Source: Bryobacterales bacterium (GTDB lineage Bacteria; Acidobacteriota; Terriglobia; Bryobacterales; Bryobacteraceae). Taken from it: a stretch of 64,000 bases of DNA. The translations under genes were made by a program, and so were the position numbers. The notes beneath the pieces are model-generated. The model saw only the letters and a program-made list of their open reading frames with translations. It was not told where the DNA came from and did not search any database. Of this stretch, positions 8,133 to 15,686 are shown piece after piece. Positions within the stretch are counted from its first letter, which is position 1, and each line of letters begins with the position of its first letter. Where the stretch lies: the NCBI GenBank assembly GCA_020852755.1, contig JADZAF010000129.1, positions 1 to 64,000 of the forward strand. The letters run 5' to 3'.

Positions 8133-9329
8133 GTGTTTCGCCGCATTATCCTGCTCGTTCTGGATAGCGTGGGGATCGGCGAGATGCCGGATGCGGCGGA
8201 CTACGGCGATGCCGGCAGCAACACCCTCGGCAACATCGCCCGCGCGCGCGGCCTGCGCCTGCCCAACCTCCTGAGCCTCGGCCTCGGCAACATCGCTCCG
8301 CTCCCCGGCCTGCCCGCCGCCGCCTCGCCCCGTGCCTCCTTCGGCAAGTGCGCCCTCGCCTCGCCCGGCAAGGACACCACGGCGGGACACTGGGAGATCG
8401 CCGGCGCCATCCTGGAGAAGCCCTTTCCTCTCTACCCCGCCGGCTTCCCGCCGGAAATCATCGGCGAATTCGAGCGCCGCATCGGGCGTTCCATATTGGG
8501 CAACAGGCCCGCTTCCGGCACCGAGATCATCCGCGAACTCGGCGCCGAACACATGCGCACCGGTTCGCCCATCGTCTATACTTCCGCCGACAGCGTCTTT
8601 CAGGTCGCCGCACACGAGGAAGTCATCCCGCTCTGGGAGCTCTACAAGATCTGCGAGACGGCGCGCGAAATCCTGCGCGGTCCGCATGAAGTCGGCCGCG
8701 TCATCGCCCGGCCCTTCACCGGCTCCCCGGGCAATTTCACCCGCACCGCCAACCGCCACGATTACGCCGTCCCCCCGCCGCGCGGCATGCTGCTCGACCG
8801 GTTGGCGGAGCACGGCGTGCCCGTCACCAGCGTGGGCAAGATCTTCGACCTCTTCCTGGGCCGCGGCATCGGCCTCTCCTTCAAGACCCGCGACAACACC
8901 GAGGGCATGGCGCGAACGCTGGAAGCCATGGACGCCGCTCCCGAAGGCCTGGTCTTCGTCAACCTGGTCGATTTCGACATGCTCTACGGCCATCGCAACG
9001 ACGTCGCAGGCTACGCCGCCGCCCTGGAAGCCTTCGACGCCTGGCTGCCCCGCTTCTTCGAGCGCCTGGAGCCCGGCGATCTCGCCCTGTTCACCGCCGA
9101 CCACGGCTGCGATCCCACCACGCCCTCCACCGACCACAGCCGCGAGTACGTGCCCCTGCTCGCCTTCGGCCCCCGCGCCCGCGCCGGCGCCGCCCTGGGC
9201 GTGCGCGCTTCCCTGGCCGACATCGGCCGCACCGTGGCGGAGAATTTTCACATCGAATTCGAGAAAGGAACCGGCTTTTTATCCCTGCTCGGCGCCCAAG
9301 TTGAACCGGCCGCCGGGCCGCGTCCGTGA
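8133..9329 (+). CDS. deoB: Phosphopentomutase
   Basis: 398 residues of the alkaline-phosphatase-superfamily phosphopentomutase, which interconverts ribose 1-phosphate and ribose 5-phosphate in nucleoside salvage. The first metal site is in [28 protein letters not shown], then [25 protein letters not shown] residues near 320-340 supply the second set of Asp and His ligands. Length is typical for DeoB. GTG 8133 is chosen because the family begins directly before [10 protein letters not shown]; the frame is open further upstream, but that part is unlike the family. Followed 33 bases later by tpiA in the same direction, probably co-transcribed. Confidence 0.95.
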   Translation: MFRRIILLVLDSVGIGEMPDAADYGDAGSNTLGNIARARGLRLPNLLSLGLGNIAPLPGLPAAASPRASFGKCALASPGKDTTAGHWEIAGAILEKPFPLYPAGFPPEIIGEFERRIGRSILGNRPASGTEIIRELGAEHMRTGSPIVYTSADSVFQVAAHEEVIPLWELYKICETAREILRGPHEVGRVIARPFTGSPGNFTRTANRHDYAVPPPRGMLLDRLAEHGVPVTSVGKIFDLFLGRGIGLSFKTRDNTEGMARTLEAMDAAPEGLVFVNLVDFDMLYGHRNDVAGYAAALEAFDAWLPRFFERLEPGDLALFTADHGCDPTTPSTDHSREYVPLLAFGPRARAGAALGVRASLADIGRTVAENFHIEFEKGTGFLSLLGAQVEPAAGPRP

Positions 9330-9362
9330 GGACGCCAGCTTACACACGAGGAGTTCACGCTC

Positions 9363-10112
9363 ATGCGAAAACCTGTGATGGCGGGCAACTGGAAAATGTA
9401 CAAAACCGCCGCCGAAACTACGTCATTTTTTGAGAAATTCCTTCCCCTGGTCCGCGATTGCAGCCACTGCGAGATCGTCATCTGCCCGGTCTTCGTCAAC
9501 CTGCCCGCGGCCGTCGAGGCCGCGCGGGGCTCCAACGTGCGCATCGGCGCCCAGGATCTCTTCTGGGAAACGGAAGGGGCCTATACCGGCGAGGTCTCCG
9601 GGCCCATGATCGCCGCCGCCGGCGGCTCGCACGTCATCGTCGGCCATAGCGAGCGCCGCCAGTACTTCGGCGAAACCGACGAAAGCGTGCTGAAAAAGAC
9701 CCGCGCCGCCCTCAACGCCGGGCTCACCCCCATCGTCTGCGTGGGCGAGACCCTGGAACAGCGCGAGTCCGGCCGCACCGCCGGGGTGCTTGCCGCGCAG
9801 TTCGACAAGGGCATCGGCCCGCTTTCCCCCGAAGAGTTCGGAAGGATCCTGATCGCCTACGAGCCGGTCTGGGCCATCGGCACCGGCCGCACAGCCAGTC
9901 CCGAGATCGCCGCCGAGGCCCACCGTGTCCTGCGCGAGCAGGCCAGGGCCCGCTTCGGCGAAGAGGCGGCCGAAAATCTCCGTATCCTGTATGGCGGCAG
10001 CGTGAAGCCGGAGAACGTGAAGGGCCTGATGGCTCAGCCCCAGATCGATGGCGCCCTGGTGGGCGGCGCCTGCCTGAAACCGGAGTCCTTCGCCTCCATC
10101 GTCAACTTCTGA
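9363..10112 (+). CDS. tpiA: Triose-phosphate isomerase
   Basis: 249 residues. Catalytic residues are all visible: the Lys in AGNWKMYKT, the His in VGHSERRQYFGETD and the Glu in AYEPVWAIGTG, plus phosphate-binding ILYGGSVKPEN. It interconverts dihydroxyacetone phosphate and glyceraldehyde 3-phosphate in glycolysis. A GAGGAG ribosome binding site precedes ATG 9363. It sits 33 bases after deoB, a pairing that links pentose phosphate salvage to triose metabolism. Confidence 0.97.
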   Translation: MRKPVMAGNWKMYKTAAETTSFFEKFLPLVRDCSHCEIVICPVFVNLPAAVEAARGSNVRIGAQDLFWETEGAYTGEVSGPMIAAAGGSHVIVGHSERRQYFGETDESVLKKTRAALNAGLTPIVCVGETLEQRESGRTAGVLAAQFDKGIGPLSPEEFGRILIAYEPVWAIGTGRTASPEIAAEAHRVLREQARARFGEEAAENLRILYGGSVKPENVKGLMAQPQIDGALVGGACLKPESFASIVNF

Positions 10113-10115
10113 GGC

Positions 10116-10337
10116 TCAGCTCTCCGACGCGGCCGCTTCCCGCCGTCCCTGCCCCGCGCCGTCTTCCTCCGGCGTGCCCAGCCGGCGGCGGAAGCCGTGG
10201 AACCTCACGCGGCAGCCCCGGCAGCGGTACGGAACGACGAAAAAGAATTTGAGAAAATAGTCCAAAAAACGCGGCTTCGAGTAGCGGACTTTATGAAAAC
10301 CGCACTTTGGACATCGGAAATTCGGCGAATTGATCAC
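10116..10337 (-). CDS. Small zinc-ribbon protein
   Basis: 73 residues with CPKCG at positions 9-13 and CRGC near position 40, spaced as a four-Cys zinc ribbon around an aromatic stretch (YFLKFFFVVPYRC), then a basic and a polar tail. Such CPxCG/CRxC mini-proteins recur in acidobacterial genomes and have no assigned role; nucleic-acid or protein binding is plausible. GTG 10337 is the only reasonable start. Its stop codon lies three bases from the end of tpiA on the other strand. Confidence 0.6.
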   Translation of the reverse strand: MINSPNFRCPKCGFHKVRYSKPRFLDYFLKFFFVVPYRCRGCRVRFHGFRRRLGTPEEDGAGQGRREAAASES

Positions 10338-10451
10338 CGCTTTCAGTTCAGCATCCGGCCCTTGCCGGGGGCAAGCGTGAGGCTCGCTCCAGTGTGAAAC
10401 AATGCCCCGTGTCCTGGCTTACTCTCGGCCGGTAGAATAAGGTGTAAATCT

Positions 10452-11477
10452 ATGGATCGCAGAACCTTTCTCGCTACGCCTCTGGCGGCCGCAACAGCGC
10501 CCGCCGCGGCCCCGGTGCGCTTCGGTGTCGATCTGTTCAGCGTCCGTTCCCAGGGGTGGAACGCCTTTCAGCACCTGGACCAGTGCGCCCGGTGGAAGGC
10601 GAAGGTGGTCCATTTCTCCGAGATCCGCTTCCTGGGCGGCCTCGAGGAAGATCACCTCAAGCGGGTCCGCGCCCACGCCGAAAAACTCGGCATCGAGCTC
10701 GAGATCGGCATGCGTTCGGTTTGCCCCAGTTCCAAGGCCTTCGACATTACCCAGGGCACCGCCGAGCAGCAGATCCTGGACATGGTGCGGGCCGCCAGGA
10801 CCATCGGCTCGCCCATCGTGCGCGCCTTCCTGGGCACCATGGCCGACCGCGCCGGCCCCGTCCCCATCGAGGGGCACATCCGGAACACCGTGAAGGTGCT
10901 GCGCGCCGTGCGCTCCCAGGTGCTGGACGCCGGGCTCAGGATCGCCATCGAGAACCACGCCGGAGACATGCAGGCCCGCGAGCTGAAGACCCTCATCGAG
11001 GAGGCCGGCCCCGATTTCGTGGGCGCCTGCCTGGACTCCGGCAACCCGCTCTGGGCCCTGGAAGATCCCCACCTCACCCTGGAAACCCTCGCCCCCTACG
11101 TCCTCACCAGCCACGTGCGCGACACCGCCGCCTGGCGCGTGCCGGACGGCATCGCGGTCGCCTGGACCCGCCTGGGCGAGGGCAACGTCGGCATCCGCGA
11201 GTACACACGCAGGTTCCAGGAACTCTGCCCCGGCCGCGCCTATTCCCTGGAAACCATCGTCACCGGGCCGCGCGTGCTGAAGATCTACGAGCCCAGGTTC
11301 TGGGACGCCTACCGCCGGACGCCCGCCTGGGAATTCGCCCGCTTCCTGGCCATCGCCGAGAGCGGCAAGCCGCTCCCCAGCCCTCCGCGCCCGGCCGACA
11401 AGCAGGCCGCCGTCAGGCAGGAACTCGAGGACATGGAGGCCAGCGTCCGCTTCTCCCACGAAGTGCTCGGCATATGA
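10452..11477 (+). CDS. Exported sugar phosphate isomerase/epimerase-like TIM-barrel protein
   Basis: 341 residues. N-terminus MDRRTFLATPLAAAT is a Tat-type signal. The rest is a xylose-isomerase-like TIM barrel: VRFGVDLFSVRSQGW at the first strand, metal-ligand candidates Glu in AIENHAGDMQ, Asp in GACLDSGNP, His in LTSHVRDT and a late Glu in SLETIVTG. Such proteins epimerise or isomerise sugars and cyclitols with a divalent metal. AAGGTG seven bases before ATG 10452 is a ribosome binding site, and TAGAAT at 10433 is a -10 candidate. The stop overlaps the next start (ATGA), so the SDR is translationally coupled. Confidence 0.85.
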   Translation: MDRRTFLATPLAAATAPAAAPVRFGVDLFSVRSQGWNAFQHLDQCARWKAKVVHFSEIRFLGGLEEDHLKRVRAHAEKLGIELEIGMRSVCPSSKAFDITQGTAEQQILDMVRAARTIGSPIVRAFLGTMADRAGPVPIEGHIRNTVKVLRAVRSQVLDAGLRIAIENHAGDMQARELKTLIEEAGPDFVGACLDSGNPLWALEDPHLTLETLAPYVLTSHVRDTAAWRVPDGIAVAWTRLGEGNVGIREYTRRFQELCPGRAYSLETIVTGPRVLKIYEPRFWDAYRRTPAWEFARFLAIAESGKPLPSPPRPADKQAAVRQELEDMEASVRFSHEVLGI

Positions 11478-12214
11478 GCCTGCTTTCCGGCAAAGTGGCG
11501 CTCGTCACCGGCGCCTCCCGCGGCATCGGCCTCGCCATCGCCCAGGCCTTCTCCCAGGAGGGCGCCGCCTGCATCATCACCGGACGCCGCCAGGAAACCC
11601 TGGACGCCGCCGCGCGCGGCTTCCCCGCCCGGGCCATCGCCTGCCACGTGGGGCGCGCGGAACAGGTGGCCGCCCTGGCGGACACCGTGCTCCGCGAATA
11701 CGGGCGCGTCGACATCCTGGTCAACAACGCCGCCACCAACATCGCCCAGGGTCCCTCCCTCTCCGTCACCGACGAGCAGTTCGACAAGATGATGGAGATC
11801 AACCTGAAGAGCGCCCTGCGGCTCATCCGCTGCTTCGCTCCGGGCATGTGCGAGCGCGGCTCCGGCGCCATCGTCAACATCGCCTCCGAGGCCGGCCTGC
11901 GCCCGCTCCCCGAAGCCATGCTCTACAACGTCACCAAGGCGGGCCTCATCATGATGACCCAGTCCCTGGCCCTCGAGTTCGGCCCGCGCGGCGTGCGCGT
12001 CAACGCCATCGCCCCCGGCCTCATCGAGACCCGTTTCAGCGAATACTACTGGAAAGACCCCGCCCGCCTCGAGGCGCGCCTGGCCCGCCAGCCCGTCAAG
12101 CACCTCGGCCGTCCGTCCGAGGTGGCCGCGATCGCCGTGCTGCTCGCCTCGGACCGCGCTTCCTACCTGACCGGCCAGGTCATCGCCGTGGACGGCGGCT
12201 GGACCATCGCCTGA
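11474..12214 (+). CDS. Short-chain dehydrogenase/reductase (SDR)
   Basis: 246 residues of a classical SDR: cofactor motif VTGASRGIG (residues 10-18), structural LVNNAAT, catalytic Ser in IVNIASEAG and the YNVTK catalytic Tyr/Lys, then the substrate-loop region IAPGLIETRFSEYY. It oxidises or reduces an alcohol/carbonyl with NAD(P). The start ATG 11474 shares bases with the stop of the epimerase-like gene, indicating coupled synthesis. The two may act on the same sugar or cyclitol, though the epimerase is exported and the SDR is not, which argues against direct sequential action. Confidence 0.93.
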   Translation: MSLLSGKVALVTGASRGIGLAIAQAFSQEGAACIITGRRQETLDAAARGFPARAIACHVGRAEQVAALADTVLREYGRVDILVNNAATNIAQGPSLSVTDEQFDKMMEINLKSALRLIRCFAPGMCERGSGAIVNIASEAGLRPLPEAMLYNVTKAGLIMMTQSLALEFGPRGVRVNAIAPGLIETRFSEYYWKDPARLEARLARQPVKHLGRPSEVAAIAVLLASDRASYLTGQVIAVDGGWTIA

Positions 12215-12238
12215 GGTCCGTCCGTGGGCGGGTTTGCT

Positions 12239-12244
12239 TATAAT
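12239..12244 (+). promoter_or_regulatory. Consensus -10 element (TATAAT) six bases before larE
   Basis: A perfect TATAAT lies at 12239-12244; ATG 12251 follows after six bases, and no Shine-Dalgarno sequence fits between. Transcription starting about seven bases downstream would begin at the start codon, giving a leaderless mRNA. No good -35 hexamer is visible. Confidence 0.55.
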
Positions 12245-12250
12245 CAGACT

Positions 12251-13099
12251 ATGACCCCTTTGGTGGAACTGGGCACCCCTTCCCGTCTCCAGGAGAAGGA
12301 AGAAAAGCTCTTCGCGGTCCTGCGCGGCATGGGCCAGGTCCTGGTGGCCTTTTCCGGCGGCACCGATTCCGCTTACCTGGCCTGGGCGGCCGCCCAGGCG
12401 CTGGGCGACAAGGCCTGGGCCATCACGGCCGACTCGGCCTCCATGCCGGAATCGCACAAGCGCGCCGCCGAGGAATTCGCCCGGCGCTACCGCCTGCGCC
12501 ACGAGTACATCAAGACCTACGAGTTCGACAACCCGGACTACGTCAGGAACGACGCCAACCGCTGCTTCCACTGCAAGGACGAGCTGTTCACTCAGCTCGA
12601 GGAGTTCGGGCGCGCCAGGGGCGTCGAGCACATCATCTACGGGGTCAACCTGGACGACCTGGGCGACTACCGGCCCGGACAGAACGCCGCCATGAAGCAC
12701 CAGGTGAAAGCGCCCCTGGTCGAGGCCGGTATGACCAAGGCCGATATCCGGGAGCTTTCCCGCCTGGCCGGATTGCCCACCTGGGACCGCCCGGCCTCCG
12801 CCTGCCTCAGCTCGCGCATCCCCTACGGGACTCCCGTCACCATCGAAACCGTCAAGACCGTCGAGAACGGCGAGGAGGCCGTCCGCGCCCTGGGCTTCCG
12901 GCAGTTCCGCGTGCGCTTCCACGGGGAAGTGGTCCGCATCGAGATCGCCCCCGATGAAATGGAGCAGGCGCTCAACCTCGAAACCGCCCGCCGCTTCACG
13001 GCCATCTTCAAGGACCTGGGCTTCAAGTACGTGACCCTCGACCTGGAAGGATACCGCCAGGGCTCCCTCAACGAAGCCCTGGGGCTCAAGAAGAAATAA
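12251..13099 (+). CDS. larE: ATP-dependent sacrificial sulfur transferase LarE
   Basis: 282 residues. PP-loop SGGTDS at about residues 35-40 binds ATP; CFHCKDELF and the downstream PASACLSSRIPYG are LarE hallmarks, the Cys near residue 185 matching the sacrificial Cys (Cys176 of the Lactobacillus enzyme) that donates its sulfur to the pyridinium biscarboxylate precursor of the nickel-pincer cofactor. The product is needed by LarA, and a larA homologue lies at 21367-22656. larB and larC are not in the window. ATG 12251 is preferred over an upstream in-frame GTG because of the -10 element placed just before it. Confidence 0.93.
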   Translation: MTPLVELGTPSRLQEKEEKLFAVLRGMGQVLVAFSGGTDSAYLAWAAAQALGDKAWAITADSASMPESHKRAAEEFARRYRLRHEYIKTYEFDNPDYVRNDANRCFHCKDELFTQLEEFGRARGVEHIIYGVNLDDLGDYRPGQNAAMKHQVKAPLVEAGMTKADIRELSRLAGLPTWDRPASACLSSRIPYGTPVTIETVKTVENGEEAVRALGFRQFRVRFHGEVVRIEIAPDEMEQALNLETARRFTAIFKDLGFKYVTLDLEGYRQGSLNEALGLKKK

Positions 13100-13213
13100 T
13101 CGCCACGCAGGCACCCGCGCCGTTCCTGTGTTCTCGCTGCCTCCGCGGTTCGTTTGGTGTACGGCCTCTCACTGGCCCCCCAACTGCTCCCTCACTTGTG
13201 GAGGAAAGCGAGC

Positions 13214-13378
13214 ATGCTTGGTTGGTCCTTGCTGTTTCTGGTGATTGCCATCATCGCCGCCATTTTCGGTTTCGGAGGGATCGCGGCGGCGTCCGCCGGC
13301 ATCGCCAAAATCCTGTTCTTCATCTTCCTGGTGATCTTCCTGATCACCCTGTTCATGGGTATGACGCGCAGAGTCTGA
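13214..13378 (+). CDS. DUF1328 small membrane protein (YtjA type)
   Basis: 54 residues, [20 protein letters not shown] then a glycine/alanine-rich turn and [20 protein letters not shown], giving two membrane spans and a basic end (TRRV). This matches the DUF1328/YtjA family throughout its usual length of about 53-60 residues. GAGGAAAG before ATG 13214 is a good ribosome binding site; the in-frame upstream extension lacks one. The function of the family is unknown; it is often stress-associated. Confidence 0.88.
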   Translation: MLGWSLLFLVIAIIAAIFGFGGIAAASAGIAKILFFIFLVIFLITLFMGMTRRV

Positions 13379-13391
13379 GCGCCCGCCGGCC

Positions 13392-13838
13392 TTACTTGCG
13401 CATGGCGCGGTTCGCCATCTCGCGGAGGAAGGGCGCCGGGTCGCGCTCCGCCACCCGCTGCACCCGGGCCCTCATCGCCGCCGAGACGAAACCCGCCGCG
13501 GACTTCAGCGCCGTCTTGCGTACGCCGGCGTCCGGGTCGCCTAACAGCCGGTCGAGCAGCGGCCCGGCCTGTTCCTCCGGCACGTTCTTCAGGCCCGCGG
13601 CGGCCGCCACCCGCACGACAGGCTCGGGGCGGCTGCCCGCGGCGCTCAGGATGCGCGCCGACGGCTCCCCGGGAATGAGACTCGCCAGGTACGCGGCCTT
13701 CGACGCCAGCATGGTGTCGGGACCTTGCGCCAGCTCCGAAAGGTGCGGAAGCGCTTCGGGGCCCAGCGCGGCAGCGCCCCGGTAATCGACCTCGTCGGCA
13801 TCCAGCCGCGCGCGGACGTCTTTCATCGTAATCGGCAT
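13392..13838 (-). CDS. HEAT-repeat protein
   Basis: 148 residues, largely alpha-helical with repeated pairs such as ALGPEALPHLSELAQ, EPVVRVAAAAGLKNV and DPDAGVRKTALKSAAGF, which fit three to four HEAT/PBS-type units. No signal peptide, membrane span or catalytic motif is visible, so it is probably a cytoplasmic binding protein. GGGGAGGA precedes ATG 13838. It begins only 14 bases after the stop of the FG-GAP/metzincin gene and is surely its operon partner; a role as chaperone, inhibitor or adaptor for that peptidase is my inference. Confidence 0.75.
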   Translation of the reverse strand: MPITMKDVRARLDADEVDYRGAAALGPEALPHLSELAQGPDTMLASKAAYLASLIPGEPSARILSAAGSRPEPVVRVAAAAGLKNVPEEQAGPLLDRLLGDPDAGVRKTALKSAAGFVSAAMRARVQRVAERDPAPFLREMANRAMRK

Positions 13839-13852
13839 CGTCTTCCTCCCCT

Positions 13853-15556
13853 TCAGGCGTTGTGGGTGAGCGCGCTCCCCTTCATGGTCTGGACTTCCGT
13901 ATGGATGAAGTCCGGCGGCGGGTTCGTGATGTTCGCCGTTCCCCCTCCGGTCATCAGCCGGTTGCTGTCCGCCACGTGCGGCAGGCCCAGCACATGGCCC
14001 AGCTCATGACCCAGGGTCCACTGCGTCGCGCCCTGGCAGACCACTGCGCCGGGCTGTCCCGGGGGATGCGCGGCGCAGCCGTTGTAAGGCGGGTTCGTGC
14101 TCCTCACGAAATACGCCACCACGTCGTTGGGCCCCATGTTGGCCCGGTGGTCGAACAGCAGTTCCTGCTCTTCGGTCACCGAACCCCGGACGCACGCGCC
14201 CGCCTCCAGGTCCACCAGGTCCGGAAGGTCCAGCACTTCGGTGCTCGCGCGCTGCACGATGATGCCGACCGATTCGTAGACGCGCTGCATGGCGCTCATC
14301 ATCCGGTCGATGTGAACCGCGGGGTTGCTCAGGATCTTGATGTGCACCCGCAGGAGCTCCGGTCCGATGCCGAAGCGGTTGTCGGCCGTATTCAGCTTCC
14401 AGCCGCCCATGCTGGTGCTGTTGCCGGCAATCACGATGGAGTCGAAAGTGGATTTGACCACCTTCAGGATCGCGAGCCCGCCGGCATTCACGGCCAGGAG
14501 CTCCGCCTGACCGTCGCCGTCGAAGTCGCCCGCCATGTCGAAACGGTTGGCGGCGGTATCCAGCGTCCAGTAGCCCAGCTTGCTCCCGTTGGCCGCCATG
14601 ATCTTCACGCCCAGGACGCCGCCGGCGACTTCCAGAACGCCGATGCCCCAGGGGCTCACCATCAGCACCTCGGTGCGGCCGTCACCGTCGAAGTCGCCCA
14701 CCGGACCCAGCCGCGTGTCGCGCGTGTTCATCTGCCAGTCGCCGAACCGCGTGCCGGCGGGAACCACCTGCAGCGAATACAGCGTGCCGTCGCCGGCCAT
14801 CTCCAGAACGCCGATTCGCAGCGCGCTGGTCACCAGGATCTCCGCCCACCCGTCGCCGTCCAGGTCGGCCACGGCGGCGATATGGTCTTCCGAGGTGTCC
14901 ACCAGCCAACTGCCGATGCGGCCCCCGTTTTCCACCAGCGCCAGGGCTGTCAGCGCCTGGCCGGAGAGTTGCAGAACTCCCAGACCCCAGGGGCTGGTCA
15001 CCAGGATTTCCGCCCGGCCGTCGCCGTTCAGATCGCCCGCCGCGGCGAAGCGGTTGTCCGCGGTGTTCAGCTGCCAGCCGCCGAAGCGCGTGCCGTTGGC
15101 CGCCATGGCCAGCACCGTCAGCTTGCCCGCCGACAGCTTCAGGATCCCGACGCCCCAGGGGCTGGTGACGAGCACTTCGGCCTTGCCGTCGCCGTCGAAG
15201 TCCCCCACCGGGCCGAAGCGGTTCTCCACGGTGTTCAACACCCAGTCGCCGAGGCGTGTGCCGTTGGCCGCCACGGCCGCCGAGGTGTAGGTCTTGCCGG
15301 ACTGCTTCAGTATGCCGATGCCCCAGGGGCTGGAGACCAGGACCTCGCAGCGCCCGTCTCCGTCGAGATCGGCCATGAGTTCAAAACGGTTGTCGGCGGT
15401 GTTGAGCAGCCAGTCGCCCAGGCGGGTGCCGTTGGCAACGGCCAACGCCACTCCCAGCGCGCCACCCACCATTTCATAGACCCCGATACCCCAGGGGCTG
15501 GAGACGGGAATCTCGGAACGCCCGTCTCCATCCAGATCGCCGTGCTTCAGCGGCAT
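13853..15556 (-). CDS. FG-GAP/VCBS seven-repeat protein with C-terminal metzincin-type zinc peptidase domain
   Basis: 567 residues. Residues about 6-399 are seven tandem units of about 56 residues, each with a Ca-binding-like DxDGDGxxE motif, a SPWGIGVL strand, ANGTRxGxW and LNTxxNRF, which suggests a seven-bladed propeller. Residues 400-567 hold a peptidase domain with HELGHVLGLPH (HExxHxxGxxH) near 517-527 and LMTGG as Met-turn; two Cys pairs may form disulfides. The start is ATG 15556, six bases after a strong AAAGGAG; the open frame upstream lacks a good site. Despite an apparently extracellular design there is no signal peptide. Followed at once by a HEAT-repeat gene. Confidence 0.85.
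   Translation of the reverse strand: MPLKHGDLDGDGRSEIPVSSPWGIGVYEMVGGALGVALAVANGTRLGDWLLNTADNRFELMADLDGDGRCEVLVSSPWGIGILKQSGKTYTSAAVAANGTRLGDWVLNTVENRFGPVGDFDGDGKAEVLVTSPWGVGILKLSAGKLTVLAMAANGTRFGGWQLNTADNRFAAAGDLNGDGRAEILVTSPWGLGVLQLSGQALTALALVENGGRIGSWLVDTSEDHIAAVADLDGDGWAEILVTSALRIGVLEMAGDGTLYSLQVVPAGTRFGDWQMNTRDTRLGPVGDFDGDGRTEVLMVSPWGIGVLEVAGGVLGVKIMAANGSKLGYWTLDTAANRFDMAGDFDGDGQAELLAVNAGGLAILKVVKSTFDSIVIAGNSTSMGGWKLNTADNRFGIGPELLRVHIKILSNPAVHIDRMMSAMQRVYESVGIIVQRASTEVLDLPDLVDLEAGACVRGSVTEEQELLFDHRANMGPNDVVAYFVRSTNPPYNGCAAHPPGQPGAVVCQGATQWTLGHELGHVLGLPHVADSNRLMTGGGTANITNPPPDFIHTEVQTMKGSALTHNA
14360..15541 (-). repeat. Seven tandem coding repeats of about 168 bp
   Basis: In-frame DNA repeats inside the FG-GAP/metzincin gene, each encoding one propeller blade (DxDGDG...SPWGIG...ANGTR...LNTADNRF). 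Units are 56-57 codons. The sixth and seventh are the most diverged; the seventh has lost the SPWG strand. These are protein-coding repeats, not a CRISPR array. Confidence 0.8.
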
Positions 15557-15674
15557 TGCGTCTCCTTTGCTGTAACTGAGCGGAACAGATGGAGGGTCAG
15601 GGTAACCGCTGCGCGGAGGGCCTGTCAACCAAATCGGACGTGCAAGTAGGAAATCGAGTACCAGTGAGAGCTTG

Positions 15675-15680
15675 TACAAT
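15675..15680 (+). promoter_or_regulatory. Candidate -10 element (TACAAT) six bases before the YncE-like gene
   Basis: TACAAT at 15675-15680, six bases before ATG 15687. No Shine-Dalgarno sequence fits. Same geometry as at larE, suggesting a leaderless transcript. Confidence 0.45.
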
Positions 15681-15686
15681 CAGGCC

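Noticed and set aside
11309..13114. 601-codon minus frame opposite the epimerase, SDR and larE
   Set aside because: It crosses three well-supported genes and has no motif.
14360..15541. Regular repeats considered as a CRISPR array
   Set aside because: The units are 168 bp, encode propeller blades in frame and have no unique spacers.
13862..15649. 595-codon + strand frame opposite the FG-GAP gene
   Set aside because: Antisense to a gene with seven clear repeats and a peptidase motif; no recognisable domain.
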